Shown: positions 27,276 through 35,687, counted from the stretch's first letter. The stretch is 64,000 bases of DNA from Algibacter sp045066735 (GCF_045066735.1 NZ_JBISHH010000011.1:124001-188000); one strand, 5' to 3'. Translations and numbers: made by a program. The notes: generated by a model not told the origin, from the letters alone.

Positions 27276-27656
27276 TTAAAAATCTCTTTTAATATAACCA
27301 TTATCGTATACTCTAAAAACGTATCCACCTTCTTGTAATAAAATAAATACTAAGTATGCCATTAAGAAAATAGCTGTCCATACTACCGCACGACGTAAAC
27401 CAGGTGTTTCATCACGCATGTGCATAAAATCCCAAGTAATATAATACGCTTTAACTATAGTTAAGATAATAAAAATCCAGTTTAAAGCTTTCATACCAAA
27501 AACATGCCCAGATAAAGATTCTGGTTTAATAATACCCAATACAACCTCAATAACAGTTATAAGAGTTAAGAATGCTAAAACACCCCAAATTTTTTGAGTA
27601 TTAGATTTAAATTTAACTAAACCTCTAAATATTTCTAATTTATGCTCGTGTGCCAT
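27276..27656 (-). CDS. Cytochrome c oxidase subunit IV family protein
   Basis: 126 aa, three hydrophobic segments, matching the caa3-type oxidase subunit IV of Bacteroidota (YYITWDFMHMRDETPGLRR, then two helices). It lies downstream of the two subunit III genes and is the last gene before the terminators. Subunit IV is thought to stabilise the oxidase. Confidence 0.85.
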   Translation of the reverse strand: MAHEHKLEIFRGLVKFKSNTQKIWGVLAFLTLITVIEVVLGIIKPESLSGHVFGMKALNWIFIILTIVKAYYITWDFMHMRDETPGLRRAVVWTAIFLMAYLVFILLQEGGYVFRVYDNGYIKRDF

Positions 27657-27709
27657 TTTAAATGCTTTTTATATCTCCTATTTATAGGAACTGAAAAATA
27701 TATTTTTTA

Positions 27710-28681
27710 TTAAACCAGGTAGAAGAATGTAAATACAAATACCCAAACTAAATCTACAAAGTGCCAGTATAAACCAACTTTTTCTACCATTTCGTAGCTT
27801 TTACGCTTTTCGTAAGTTCCTAATAACACATTAAAGAAAATAATGATATTAATAATAACACCCGACAATACGTGAAAACCGTGAAAACCTGTTATAAAGA
27901 AAAAGAAATCGGCAAATAACGGAGAACCATATTCGTTAACGTGCAAGTTAGCACCCTCAACATATAATGTTCCATTATCTTTCAAAGTTTTTAAAGACTC
28001 CGCTCTAGACAATACTGTTTTCTCTCCTTCTTCATTTAAAATTTGAGTTCTAATTAAAACGTTATCATGAGCTTCTAACCCATTAACAACCTCTTCAACA
28101 GTATAGGCAGGTAAAGTAGACTCACTTACAAACCATAAACCATTCTTTTTCTCATGTATCGCTCTATCCTTATGGTCGGCAAGAGCAACAAAATCCTTAA
28201 CTGCTACGCGATGACCTTCGGTATCAACGAACTGTAAAATATTACCACCTTTAGTTTGTACTGCACCGTACTCGCCTTTAATAAATGTATTCCATTCCCA
28301 AGCTTGAGATCCAACGAAAATTATACCACCAATTACAGTTAAAAACATGTAAATAGTAACTTTTCCTTTATCTAAATGGTGTCCCGCATCTACCGCCAAT
28401 ACCATCGTTACCGATGACATAATAAGTACAAAAGTCATAAACGCCACATAATACATTGGTGCATTTACACCATGTAAAAAGGGAAAGTGAGTAAACACTT
28501 CATCGGCAATTGGCCAAGCATCAATAAATTTAAATCTAGAAAATCCGTAAGCTGCTAAAAACCCGGAAAATGTTAAAGCATCCGAAACAATGAAAAACCA
28601 CATCATCATTTTACCGTAACTTGCCTTTAACGGTTCATTCCCGCCATTCCAAGTTTTGCCTTCTGCTACTGCTGTACTCAT
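27710..28681 (-). CDS. Cytochrome c oxidase subunit III with a large soluble insertion
   Basis: About 323 aa from ATG 28681 (an earlier frame start at 28723 would add 14 residues; the chosen start gives MSTAVAEGK). Membrane helices with subunit III hallmarks flank an insertion: WEWNTFIKGEYGA before it and FFFFITGFHGFHVLSGV after it. The insertion, roughly residues 130-240, is polar and charged and would face one side of the membrane. It has no motif I can name. The protein ends with the YWHFVDLVWVFVF signature helix. Confidence 0.9.
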   Translation of the reverse strand: MSTAVAEGKTWNGGNEPLKASYGKMMMWFFIVSDALTFSGFLAAYGFSRFKFIDAWPIADEVFTHFPFLHGVNAPMYYVAFMTFVLIMSSVTMVLAVDAGHHLDKGKVTIYMFLTVIGGIIFVGSQAWEWNTFIKGEYGAVQTKGGNILQFVDTEGHRVAVKDFVALADHKDRAIHEKKNGLWFVSESTLPAYTVEEVVNGLEAHDNVLIRTQILNEEGEKTVLSRAESLKTLKDNGTLYVEGANLHVNEYGSPLFADFFFFITGFHGFHVLSGVIINIIIFFNVLLGTYEKRKSYEMVEKVGLYWHFVDLVWVFVFTFFYLV

Positions 28682-28997
28682 ATATAATTGGTTGTTATTT
28701 AAAAGTTGGACAAAAATAATCAATTTATTTATCTAATAAAATATGAAACAATAAAAATTACTATTATCCCATATTCCTGCTTCAAAAACCTTTGGGCGTT
28801 CCCCAAGGGTCGGGCTTTCACTACTCAATCTTTTTATTTTTTAGGAAAACAAAAAGGATTTCAAACAAGCCGTTCAATCCCTAACGCGGGCCAACTTGCA
28901 AAAATCCAACTTAAAACCCATAGTTTTATCACTCCTATAAATAATTCGCTAAACACCTTTAGAAACTGGCTTTAACAAACAATTAAACTATAGAAAA
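28682..28997. other. 316-nt gap between the two subunit III genes
   Basis: No gene is supported here. The gap holds one copy of a dispersed structured repeat (28791-28893); the rest is AT-rich sequence without recognisable elements. The gap breaks an otherwise tight operon. Confidence 0.7.
28791..28893 (+). repeat. Dispersed structured intergenic repeat, copy 1
   Basis: Two conserved blocks, CAAGGGTCGGGCTTTCACTA and CGTTCAATCCCTA, flank a variable hairpin (28827-28835 with 28851-28860). The ends pair as GCGTT (28796-28800) with AACGC (28883-28887), and AGGG pairs with CCCT inside. A second copy is at 38614. I recall similar elements scattered through flavobacterial genomes, but that was not checked. 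Confidence 0.75.
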
Positions 28998-29579
28998 CTA
29001 TCCAACAAAGTATAAAAACATAAATAAATAAACCCAAAGAATATCTATAAAATGCCAGAAGGTTGCTGCCAACTCAAAACCTAACATATTAGTTGCACTA
29101 TACTTTTGTTTAAAATGATTATAAATTACAACCAACAGGCAAATTAACCCTACCACAACGTGTAAAATGTGCACTAAAGCAATTAAATAAACGTACGACA
29201 TGGTAACATTACTGGTTGGTCCTGTAAAATTATAACCCAAATCTATAATTTGTCTAAAACCAGCAAACTGATTATAAATAAAGACAATACCCAAAACTAA
29301 GGTTACTAATAACCATAAGCTTGTTGCCTTATGTTGGCCATTTTTCAGTGCTTTTTTTGCCAACAAAAAAGTAATACTACTAACTACAATAACAACGGTG
29401 CTAATAATAAAAGCATTTGGCAATCTAAAATCACTTAACCAATCGGGACGTGAGCTACTTACAATAAAAGCACTCGTCCAGCCCATAAAAGACATGATTA
29501 ACGAAATAATACCAAACCAAAGCATCATTTTTTTTGCTCTGCCTGTTTTCTCTTCTCTTGTTCCCTGAGTTAAATCCAT
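28998..29579 (-). CDS. Cytochrome c oxidase subunit III (heme-copper oxidase)
   Basis: 193 aa, five membrane segments, with FELAATFWHFIDILWVYLF, the standard subunit III signature. It is 2 nt after cyoE and is the first of two subunit III-type genes in the operon. Unlike the second, it has no insertion. Both products may be present in one complex or in alternative oxidases. Confidence 0.92.
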   Translation of the reverse strand: MDLTQGTREEKTGRAKKMMLWFGIISLIMSFMGWTSAFIVSSSRPDWLSDFRLPNAFIISTVVIVVSSITFLLAKKALKNGQHKATSLWLLVTLVLGIVFIYNQFAGFRQIIDLGYNFTGPTSNVTMSYVYLIALVHILHVVVGLICLLVVIYNHFKQKYSATNMLGFELAATFWHFIDILWVYLFMFLYFVG

Positions 29580-29581
29580 GA

Positions 29582-30475
29582 TTAACTTATAAATTTATCG
29601 ATTACATAAACAATTTGCACCAACGTAATATAAGCCACACTAGATAGCATAAGTTGTTTTGCAGATTGCTCTGTCATTTTTTTAAATAATTGAATCGCAT
29701 AATAAAGCATTCCCAAACCAAGTATAAAAACAATAATTGCAGCAACAATAGAAAGTTGCAAACGCCCAGTAAATCCAAATACAGGAATTATTGAAATTAA
29801 AATGGTCCAAATAGTATACATAATAACTTGTACAGCAGTACCTCTATCTTGTTTCCCTGTGGGCAACATAAAAAAGCCTCCACGCTTATAATCTTCAAAC
29901 AGAAACCAACCAATAGCCCAAAAATGCGGAAACTGCCAGAAAAACTGCAAAGCAAATAACGTTCCTGGCTCAATGCCAAAATCATTAGTAGCCGCTACCC
30001 AACCAAGCATAAATGGAATAGCTCCCGGAATTGCACCAACAAAAACAGAAATAGGTGTCTTTGTTTTTAAAGGCGTATAAACACAGGTATATAGAAATAT
30101 TGAAATAGCACCAAACATGGCAGTTTGCTTGTTTATACTATACAGAATAGCAAGACCCAAAATGGTAAAAATAGTTGCTATAGCAAATGCTGTGTTTACA
30201 GACATACGCCCTGCAGGAATAGGCCTATTCTTAGTTCTATCCATTAAAGCATCCAAATCTTTTTCAATAATTTGGTTATAGGCGTTAGAAGCACCTACCA
30301 TAAAATAACCACCAAAAGCAAGTAAGGTTAAGGTTTTAAAATCGACTGTATCGACACCAAGCAAATAACCAGCAAGTGAAGAAAACACAACACTTAATGC
30401 TAATCGCATTTTTGTAATTTCCTTAAAATCTGAAATTAAACCAGGATTTTCTATAGTTGTTTTCGATCTGCTCAA
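29582..30475 (-). CDS. cyoE: Heme O synthase (protoheme IX farnesyltransferase)
   Basis: UbiA-family prenyltransferase that adds a farnesyl group to heme B, needed for heme O/A oxidases; also called ctaB. The first Asp-rich motif region is visible as NAYNQIIEKDLDALMDRTKNRP shortened here to NQIIEKDLDALMDRT, and nine hydrophobic segments run through 297 aa. It leads the cox operon and has the best promoter in the window immediately upstream. Confidence 0.94.
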   Translation of the reverse strand: MSRSKTTIENPGLISDFKEITKMRLALSVVFSSLAGYLLGVDTVDFKTLTLLAFGGYFMVGASNAYNQIIEKDLDALMDRTKNRPIPAGRMSVNTAFAIATIFTILGLAILYSINKQTAMFGAISIFLYTCVYTPLKTKTPISVFVGAIPGAIPFMLGWVAATNDFGIEPGTLFALQFFWQFPHFWAIGWFLFEDYKRGGFFMLPTGKQDRGTAVQVIMYTIWTILISIIPVFGFTGRLQLSIVAAIIVFILGLGMLYYAIQLFKKMTEQSAKQLMLSSVAYITLVQIVYVIDKFIS

Positions 30476-30510
30476 ACTTGTCTGTAATAGTGCATTTTAT
30501 ATTGCGAGTG

Positions 30511-30541
30511 CAAAGATACTCTATATTAATAATTTGAGCAA
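30511..30541 (-). promoter_or_regulatory. Promoter of the cyoE-cox operon
   Basis: On the minus strand: TTG (30541-30539), a 20-nt spacer, then TATCTTTG (30518-30511), a full match to the Bacteroidota consensus. The sequence after it, CACTCGCAATA, is the same as after the tRNA-Asp promoter near 36430. Confidence 0.75.
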
Positions 30542-30590
30542 TGTTGATAGCATTTTTAATACCTTTATACAAAAAGTAAAACCGTTTATT

Positions 30591-31457
30591 ATGAAATTGT
30601 TAAAATCCTTATTAATTATTTTCCTCCTTTTATTTAATCTTCACATTAATGCCCAATCGAAATTCGATAAGGTTAATATAAAAACTACACAACTATCAGA
30701 TCACATTTACATGCTTGAAGGTAGCGGCGGAAATATTGGTGTTTCAATCGGGAATGATGGTGTTTTAATAATAGACACTCAATTTGCACCTTTAACTCCA
30801 AAAATAATATCTGCAATAAAAAAACTTAGTGATCAGCCTATAAAGATTGTAGCAAATACGCATCATCATGGCGATCATACTGGTGGTAATGAAAACCTTG
30901 GAGACCTAGGAGCAACTATTATTGCACACGAAAACGTTAGAACACGTCTTTTGGAAAACAGTGGTAAATCGGCAATACCCGTAATTACATTTAACGACAA
31001 ATTAAACATACAAATAAACAATGAACAGGTTGCTCTTTTTCATGTTGAAAATGCTCATACCGATGGTGATGCTATGCTATATTTTACAGAAAGTAATGTT
31101 TTACATACTGGCGACACTTATTTTAACGCACGTTATCCTTATATAGATATTAATTCTGGAGGAAGTATAAACGGCTATATAAATGCAGTAAAATCAGGAC
31201 TAATGGTTGTTGATAATGACACCAAAATTATTCCAGGGCACGGAAACTTATCTAACAAAGCAGAATACTTAACATTTTTAAACATGCTAGAGACGGTAAA
31301 AGCAGCTGTTTTAAAAGAAATTAAAAATGGGAAAACCGAAGATGAAGTTTCTGCAAACACATTGTTAACCAAAACATATGATGATTTAGGCTATGGTGAC
31401 CATTTTATTAACAGCGAAAAAATGAGACGTACCGTTTACCAAAGTTTAAAAAACTAA
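30591..31457 (+). CDS. Exported MBL-fold metallo-hydrolase
   Basis: The metallo-beta-lactamase fold motif THHHGDHTGG is intact, with further metal ligands in ENAHTDGDA and LHTGDTYFN and the closing IPGHG. An N-terminal signal peptide (LKSLLIIFLLLFNLHINAQ) sends it to the periplasm. I start at the ATG 30591; a longer frame from TTG 30534 runs into the divergent promoter region. About 288 aa. The substrate is unknown; relatives include lactonases, B1-like lactamases and related hydrolases. Confidence 0.88.
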   Translation: MKLLKSLLIIFLLLFNLHINAQSKFDKVNIKTTQLSDHIYMLEGSGGNIGVSIGNDGVLIIDTQFAPLTPKIISAIKKLSDQPIKIVANTHHHGDHTGGNENLGDLGATIIAHENVRTRLLENSGKSAIPVITFNDKLNIQINNEQVALFHVENAHTDGDAMLYFTESNVLHTGDTYFNARYPYIDINSGGSINGYINAVKSGLMVVDNDTKIIPGHGNLSNKAEYLTFLNMLETVKAAVLKEIKNGKTEDEVSANTLLTKTYDDLGYGDHFINSEKMRRTVYQSLKN

Positions 31458-31467
31458 ATTAAAATAT

Positions 31468-31505
31468 AAAAGCCGTTTGAAAAATTAGTTTCAAACGGCT
31501 TTTTA
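31468..31505. terminator. Bidirectional terminator between MBL gene and galE
   Basis: AAAAGCCGTTTGAAA pairs with TTTCAAACGGCTTTT around a six-base loop, serving both converging genes. Confidence 0.88.
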
Positions 31506-31528
31506 AAAATGTACAATATTTTAATAAT

Positions 31529-32551
31529 CTATTTACCTCTTACCTTACATTCCCATTTCCATGCAGAACGCATGGCATCATCTAAAGATAATTCTGTTTT
31601 CCAACCTAATTCATTATTTGCTTTATCAGTATCTGCATAAGCCGAAATAATATCGCCTTCCCTTCTACCTACAATTTTATAATTCAGTTTTTCACCAGAA
31701 ACTTTCTCGAAAGATTTTATAACTTCTAGAACAGAACTCCCTGTTCCTGTGCCTAAGTTAAACGTTTCGTAACTAGATTTATTCTTACCTTCCAATAAAC
31801 GTTTTAAAGCAATTACGTGTGCTTTTGCTAAATCTACCACATGAATGTAATCACGAATACACGTTCCATCTGGTGTTGGATAATCGTCACCAAAAACCGA
31901 AAGTTCTTCACGTAAACCAATTCCAGTTTGTGTAATAAATGGCACTAAGTTTTGTGGCACTCCTATTGGTAGCTCTCCAATCTCAACAGATTCGTGCGCT
32001 CCAACGGGATTAAAATAACGTAAAGCTATCGCTTTTAAGTTAGGCGACACTTTACAAGTGTCCTTTATAATTTCTTCACCAATTTGCTTCGTGTTTCCAT
32101 AAGGAGATTCTGCTTGTTTTACTGGCGCATTTTCCGTTATAGGCAATTCATCCGCTTGCCCGTATACAGTACAAGATGAACTAAAAATGAATCCTGCAGA
32201 CGGCAATTTTCTTAATTCTTTTAAAATGTAAACTAACGTTCCAATATTATTTTCATAATACTTCAATGGTTCACTTACACTTTCTCCAACTGCTTTACTT
32301 GCTGCAAAATGTATTACACCTTTTACATCGCTATGCTTTGCAAAAAAGGCTTCAACTTTATCTTTTTCTTTTAAATCTAATTTTTCAAACACAGGTTTCT
32401 TCCCAGTAATGGCAACAATACCATCTAATACTTTTTCTGAAGAGTTTGATAAATCGTCAATAATTACAACTTCGTAACCTTCGTTTTGTAATTCCACAAC
32501 CGTATGAGACCCAATAAAACCCAGACCTCCTGTTACTAATACCTTATCCAT
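31529..32551 (-). CDS. galE: UDP-glucose 4-epimerase
   Basis: Interconverts UDP-glucose and UDP-galactose with bound NAD. Rossmann motif GGLGFIGSHT at the N-terminus; catalytic SSSCTVYG serine region and the Tyr-x3-Lys in SPYGNTKQIGE. 340 aa, full length. It overlaps the aminotransferase gene upstream by 8 nt, so both are one transcript and probably supply nucleotide sugars for surface glycans. Confidence 0.94.
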   Translation of the reverse strand: MDKVLVTGGLGFIGSHTVVELQNEGYEVVIIDDLSNSSEKVLDGIVAITGKKPVFEKLDLKEKDKVEAFFAKHSDVKGVIHFAASKAVGESVSEPLKYYENNIGTLVYILKELRKLPSAGFIFSSSCTVYGQADELPITENAPVKQAESPYGNTKQIGEEIIKDTCKVSPNLKAIALRYFNPVGAHESVEIGELPIGVPQNLVPFITQTGIGLREELSVFGDDYPTPDGTCIRDYIHVVDLAKAHVIALKRLLEGKNKSSYETFNLGTGTGSSVLEVIKSFEKVSGEKLNYKIVGRREGDIISAYADTDKANNELGWKTELSLDDAMRSAWKWECKVRGK

Positions 32552-33698
32552 TTATAAATTTTATTATAGTTGATGTTATAAATTCAATTTGATCATCTTC
32601 TAACTCAGTATGCATAGGTAAAGAAATAACGTCTTTCACTAATTGATTGGTTACACCAAAATCTGCCTCGTTATATCGAGAATCTAAGTATGCTTTTTGT
32701 TTATGCAAAGGAATTGGATAATACACACCACAAGGAATATCATTCGCTTGTAAATGTTTCACTAAAGCATCACGATCGACACCTTTTACTCGCAATGTAT
32801 ATTGATGAAAAACATGACAATCACATGTGTCACAAATCTCAGAACAATTATTAGAAACTTTAGGCGTCACAATACTCGCTATACCTTTAAAAGCTTTATT
32901 ATATTTTCTAGCAGATGCTTGTCTCGATTTATTGTAGTTATCCAAGTGCGGCAACTTAGCATTTAAAACTGCAGCCTGAATACTATCTAAACGAGAATTT
33001 ACTCCAACAACATCATGATGGTAACGCTCGTACATACCATGATTTACAATACCTCGAATGGTGTGCGCCAAAGCATCATCATTTGTAAAAATAGCGCCGC
33101 CATCTCCATAGCACCCTAAGTTTTTAGAAGGGAAAAATGAAGTTGCTCCAACATTTCCGATAGTACCTGCTTTTACTTTTTTACCATTTTTATAAGTGTA
33201 ATTTGCTCCAATGGCTTGCGCATTATCTTCAATTACAAATAAATTATGAGCTTCTGCTATTTCCATGACCGCCTCCATATTGGCACATTGCCCAAATAAA
33301 TGCACAGGCACAATAGCTTTAGTCTTTGGTGTAATAGCTGCTTTTAAAGCTTCAATATTAATGTTAAAATCATCTTCGTTTACATCAACCAAAACAGGCG
33401 TTAATTGCAGTAAAGCAATTACCTCAACGGTAGCTGCAAAGGTAAAATCTACAGTAATAACCTCATCACCTGGTTTTAAACCTAACCCCATCATGGCTAT
33501 TTGTAAAGCATCGGTACCATTGGCACATGGAATTACGTGCTTTACTCCTAAATATTGCTCTAAATTACTCTGAAATTTGTGAACTTGTGGTCCGTTTACA
33601 AATGCGGTGGTTTCAATAACTTCTTGTATAGAAGGATTAATGACATCTTTAATATCGTTGTACTGACCTTTAAGGTCAACCATTTGAATTTTCTTCAT
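32544..33698 (-). CDS. DegT/DnrJ/EryC1/StrS-family sugar aminotransferase with a Cys/His-rich loop
   Basis: PLP-dependent enzyme that aminates a nucleotide-linked keto sugar. PLP Lys192 lies in SFFPSKNLGCYGDGG; the substrate loop ends VHLFGQCANM and VIEDNAQAIGA. A loop at 281-298 is rich in possible metal ligands: Cys285, Cys289, Cys292, Cys294, His295 and His298. 384 aa. A 13-codon leader ORF ends immediately before its ATG. The product sugar cannot be decided; it may be a 3-amino or 4-amino hexose. Confidence 0.9.
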   Translation of the reverse strand: MKKIQMVDLKGQYNDIKDVINPSIQEVIETTAFVNGPQVHKFQSNLEQYLGVKHVIPCANGTDALQIAMMGLGLKPGDEVITVDFTFAATVEVIALLQLTPVLVDVNEDDFNINIEALKAAITPKTKAIVPVHLFGQCANMEAVMEIAEAHNLFVIEDNAQAIGANYTYKNGKKVKAGTIGNVGATSFFPSKNLGCYGDGGAIFTNDDALAHTIRGIVNHGMYERYHHDVVGVNSRLDSIQAAVLNAKLPHLDNYNKSRQASARKYNKAFKGIASIVTPKVSNNCSEICDTCDCHVFHQYTLRVKGVDRDALVKHLQANDIPCGVYYPIPLHKQKAYLDSRYNEADFGVTNQLVKDVISLPMHTELEDDQIEFITSTIIKFING

Positions 33699-33740
33699 CT
33701 AAAATAAATTAAAGTCTTTTTTTCTGAATGAAAGACTCAT
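33699..33740 (-). CDS. Short leader ORF before the DegT aminotransferase
   Basis: Minus-strand ATG at 33740-33738 gives MSLSFRKKDFNLF and a TAG (33701-33699) directly abutting the ATG of the aminotransferase. It is preceded by AAAGGAG (33756-33750) with 9-nt spacing, a strong Shine-Dalgarno in an organism that hardly uses them. A 7-bp hairpin (AGTCTTT/AAAGACT, 33713-33737) lies inside. Possibly a translational coupling or attenuation leader; it may also be chance. Confidence 0.4.
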   Translation of the reverse strand: MSLSFRKKDFNLF

Positions 33741-33784
33741 TTTAATGAACTCCTTTAGTTTGTTTATTAATAATTAAACAGCTA

Positions 33785-33815
33785 CGAAATTACAAAATTC
33801 ATAAACGTTAAGCAA
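33785..33815 (-). promoter_or_regulatory. Promoter of the DegT-galE operon
   Basis: On the minus strand: TTG (33815-33813), a 20-nt spacer, then TAATTTCG (33792-33785), one mismatch from TAnnTTTG. It predicts an untranslated leader of about 80 nt holding the short leader ORF. Confidence 0.55.
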
Positions 33816-33858
33816 TGAATTCCTTTTAAAGAATGTATTTTAGCGCCAAAGAAAAAAA

Positions 33859-35094
33859 TTGGCTTTTATTTATAACATACTCATAAAACTAACAGACGTT
33901 GCGCTTGAAGCCATTTCGCCATTTAACTCAAAAATTAAAAGCGGTGTTATTGGGAGAAAAAACACGTTTAAAACTTTAAAAACAAAACTCCAAAAAACAG
34001 ACAAAACCCTTTGGTTTCACTGCGCTTCTTTAGGAGAGTATGAGCAAGGTTTACCTGTTTTTACAAAATTAAGAACGCACTACCCTAACCATAAAATTGT
34101 ACTTTCCTTTTTTTCGCCATCGGGTTACGAAATCAGGAAAAACTCACCAATTGCCGACGTGGTAGTCTATTTACCAATAGACACAAAAGAGAACGCCAAA
34201 ACCTTTTTAGATCTTGTAAACCCGGAACTCACCATTTTTGTGAAATATGATATTTGGCCCAATTTTTTAAATGAAGTAAAAAAAAGAAAATTGAGAGCTA
34301 TTCTCATTTCGGCCGCCTTCAGAAACAATCAATCATACTTTAAATTTTACGGAAAACATTTACGAAATGCCTTATTTGCTTTTGAACACATTTTTACACA
34401 AAACGAAATTTCTAAAACGCTATTAAAATCAATAAACTATAATGCAGTTTCAGTATCTGGAGATACGCGTTTTGATAGAGTTACTAGTCAATTAGAATTA
34501 GATAACAACCTTGATTTTATCGAAAAATTTAAAGACAATAAACTTTGCGTAGTTGCAGGAAGTACCTGGCCAGAAGGTGAAAAGCTATTAACCAACTATA
34601 TTAACTCCCGAACACTAGATCATGTAAAATTCATCATTGCACCACATAATATAAAGGATGTACAAATAAATCAACTTCAACAAAACTTAAAAGTTAATTC
34701 GGTTTTGTTTTCAGAAAAAAATAATGAAAACCTAAAAGCAGCAAAGGTGTTTATTATAAACACAATTGGGATACTTACAAAAATTTATAGCTATGCAGAT
34801 ATTGCCTATATTGGTGGTGCTATGGGAACTACAGGTCTGCATAACACTTTAGAACCTGCTGTGTTTGGTATTCCTATAATAATTGGTAAAAATCACAAAA
34901 AATTCCCTGAAGCTCAAGCCATGATAAACATAAAAGGCTTATTTTCAATAGAAAACCAGCAAGAATTTAACACAATTCTAGATAAATTAATTGAGAATTC
35001 CACATTTCGTAAGCAATCTGGACAAAATAATTCATCTTATATTAAAAAAAATAAGGGTGCCGTCATCCAAATCCTCGATTATCTGCGTATATAA
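33859..35094 (+). CDS. waaA: 3-deoxy-D-manno-octulosonic acid (Kdo) transferase, TTG start
   Basis: Adds Kdo to lipid A precursor at the inner membrane (also kdtA). GT-B fold: N-terminal membrane-near helix, then WFHCASLGEYEQ and FVKYDIWPNFL typical of the family, GDTRFDR and a C-terminal GGAMGTTGLHNTLEPAVFG shortened to GTTGLHNTLEPAVFG. 411 aa, full length. The start is TTG: an in-frame TAG lies 18 nt upstream (33841-33843), with no ATG between, and the next Met is far into the protein. A purine-rich AAAGAAAAAAA precedes the TTG. Confidence 0.92.
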   Translation: MAFIYNILIKLTDVALEAISPFNSKIKSGVIGRKNTFKTLKTKLQKTDKTLWFHCASLGEYEQGLPVFTKLRTHYPNHKIVLSFFSPSGYEIRKNSPIADVVVYLPIDTKENAKTFLDLVNPELTIFVKYDIWPNFLNEVKKRKLRAILISAAFRNNQSYFKFYGKHLRNALFAFEHIFTQNEISKTLLKSINYNAVSVSGDTRFDRVTSQLELDNNLDFIEKFKDNKLCVVAGSTWPEGEKLLTNYINSRTLDHVKFIIAPHNIKDVQINQLQQNLKVNSVLFSEKNNENLKAAKVFIINTIGILTKIYSYADIAYIGGAMGTTGLHNTLEPAVFGIPIIIGKNHKKFPEAQAMINIKGLFSIENQQEFNTILDKLIENSTFRKQSGQNNSSYIKKNKGAVIQILDYLRI

Positions 35095-35126
35095 CTCGAA
35101 TCTAGTGTCAAAATTGTAAATATTAA

Positions 35127-35144
35127 CAGATTTTAACAAATCTG
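35127..35144 (+). promoter_or_regulatory. Palindromic operator-like site
   Basis: CAGATTT TAAC AAATCTG is a perfect 7-bp inverted repeat with a 4-nt centre. It ends 13 nt before the -7 element of the next gene, overlapping where RNA polymerase would bind. Confidence 0.5.
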
Positions 35145-35157
35145 ATTTAAAAGATAT

Positions 35158-35165
35158 TAGATTTG
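35158..35165 (+). promoter_or_regulatory. -7 element (TAGATTTG) of the repeat lipoprotein gene
   Basis: TAGATTTG fits TAnnTTTG exactly. It predicts a leader of about 30 nt before ATG 35199. Confidence 0.55.
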
Positions 35166-35198
35166 CAGAATTAAAATAAAACACTAAAACACAAACAA

Positions 35199-35633
35199 AT
35201 GAAAAAATTATTATTAAGTACAGCTTTATTAGTAGCTCTAGGTATGTCTTTTACTTCTTGTAGAGATGAGAAAAAAGGTTCTATTCAAGACGCTATGGAA
35301 AATGCTGCTGACGCAACTGGAAACGCAATTGAAAATGCTGCTGAAGCTACAGGTGATGCTGTAGAAAATGCTGCATCTGCAACTGGAGACGCTGTTGATA
35401 GTGCTGTTAAAGCTACAGGTGATGCTGTAGAAGGTGCTGCAAAAGCAACTGGTGATGCTGTTGACGGAGCTGTTGAGGCTGCTGGAAATGCTGCAAACGC
35501 AACTGGTGAAGCGGTAAATGATGCTGCTAAAGCAACTGGAGAAGCTGTTGACAAAACTGTTGATGCTGCTGGTAAAAAATTAGACAAAGCTGCTGACGCT
35601 GTAAAAGCTGAAGCTGATAAATTAAAGCACTAA
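35199..35633 (+). CDS. Small lipoprotein with 11-residue amphipathic repeats
   Basis: A lipoprotein signal (lipobox FTSC, Cys21) is followed by about nine imperfect 11-mers of the form ATGDAVENAAK, then a charged KLDKAADAVKAEADKLKH end. The 11-residue period with Ala, Asp/Glu and Lys resembles LEA-type and apolipoprotein-like helices and YtxH/CsbD-like stress proteins. 144 aa, outside the cytoplasm and probably lipid-anchored. Function unknown; a role in stress or surface hydration is possible. It has its own promoter, operator-like palindrome and terminator. Confidence 0.8.
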   Translation: MKKLLLSTALLVALGMSFTSCRDEKKGSIQDAMENAADATGNAIENAAEATGDAVENAASATGDAVDSAVKATGDAVEGAAKATGDAVDGAVEAAGNAANATGEAVNDAAKATGEAVDKTVDAAGKKLDKAADAVKAEADKLKH

Positions 35634-35657
35634 TATTTATTATTACTTTAAAATTTC

Positions 35658-35687
35658 AAAAGCCACCTTTTTTAAGGTGGCTTTTTT
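35658..35687 (+). terminator. Terminator of the repeat lipoprotein gene
   Basis: AAGCCACCTT pairs with AAGGTGGCTT around a tight T loop, followed by a T run. Confidence 0.88.

Noticed and set aside
28706..28975. 89-aa plus-strand ORF between the two subunit III genes
   Set aside because: It is made largely of the dispersed repeat and starts on TTG; no family features.
35285..35587. Ala/Ser-rich ORF on the minus strand under the repeat lipoprotein
   Set aside because: It is the mirror of the 11-mer repeats, without a start context or promoter.
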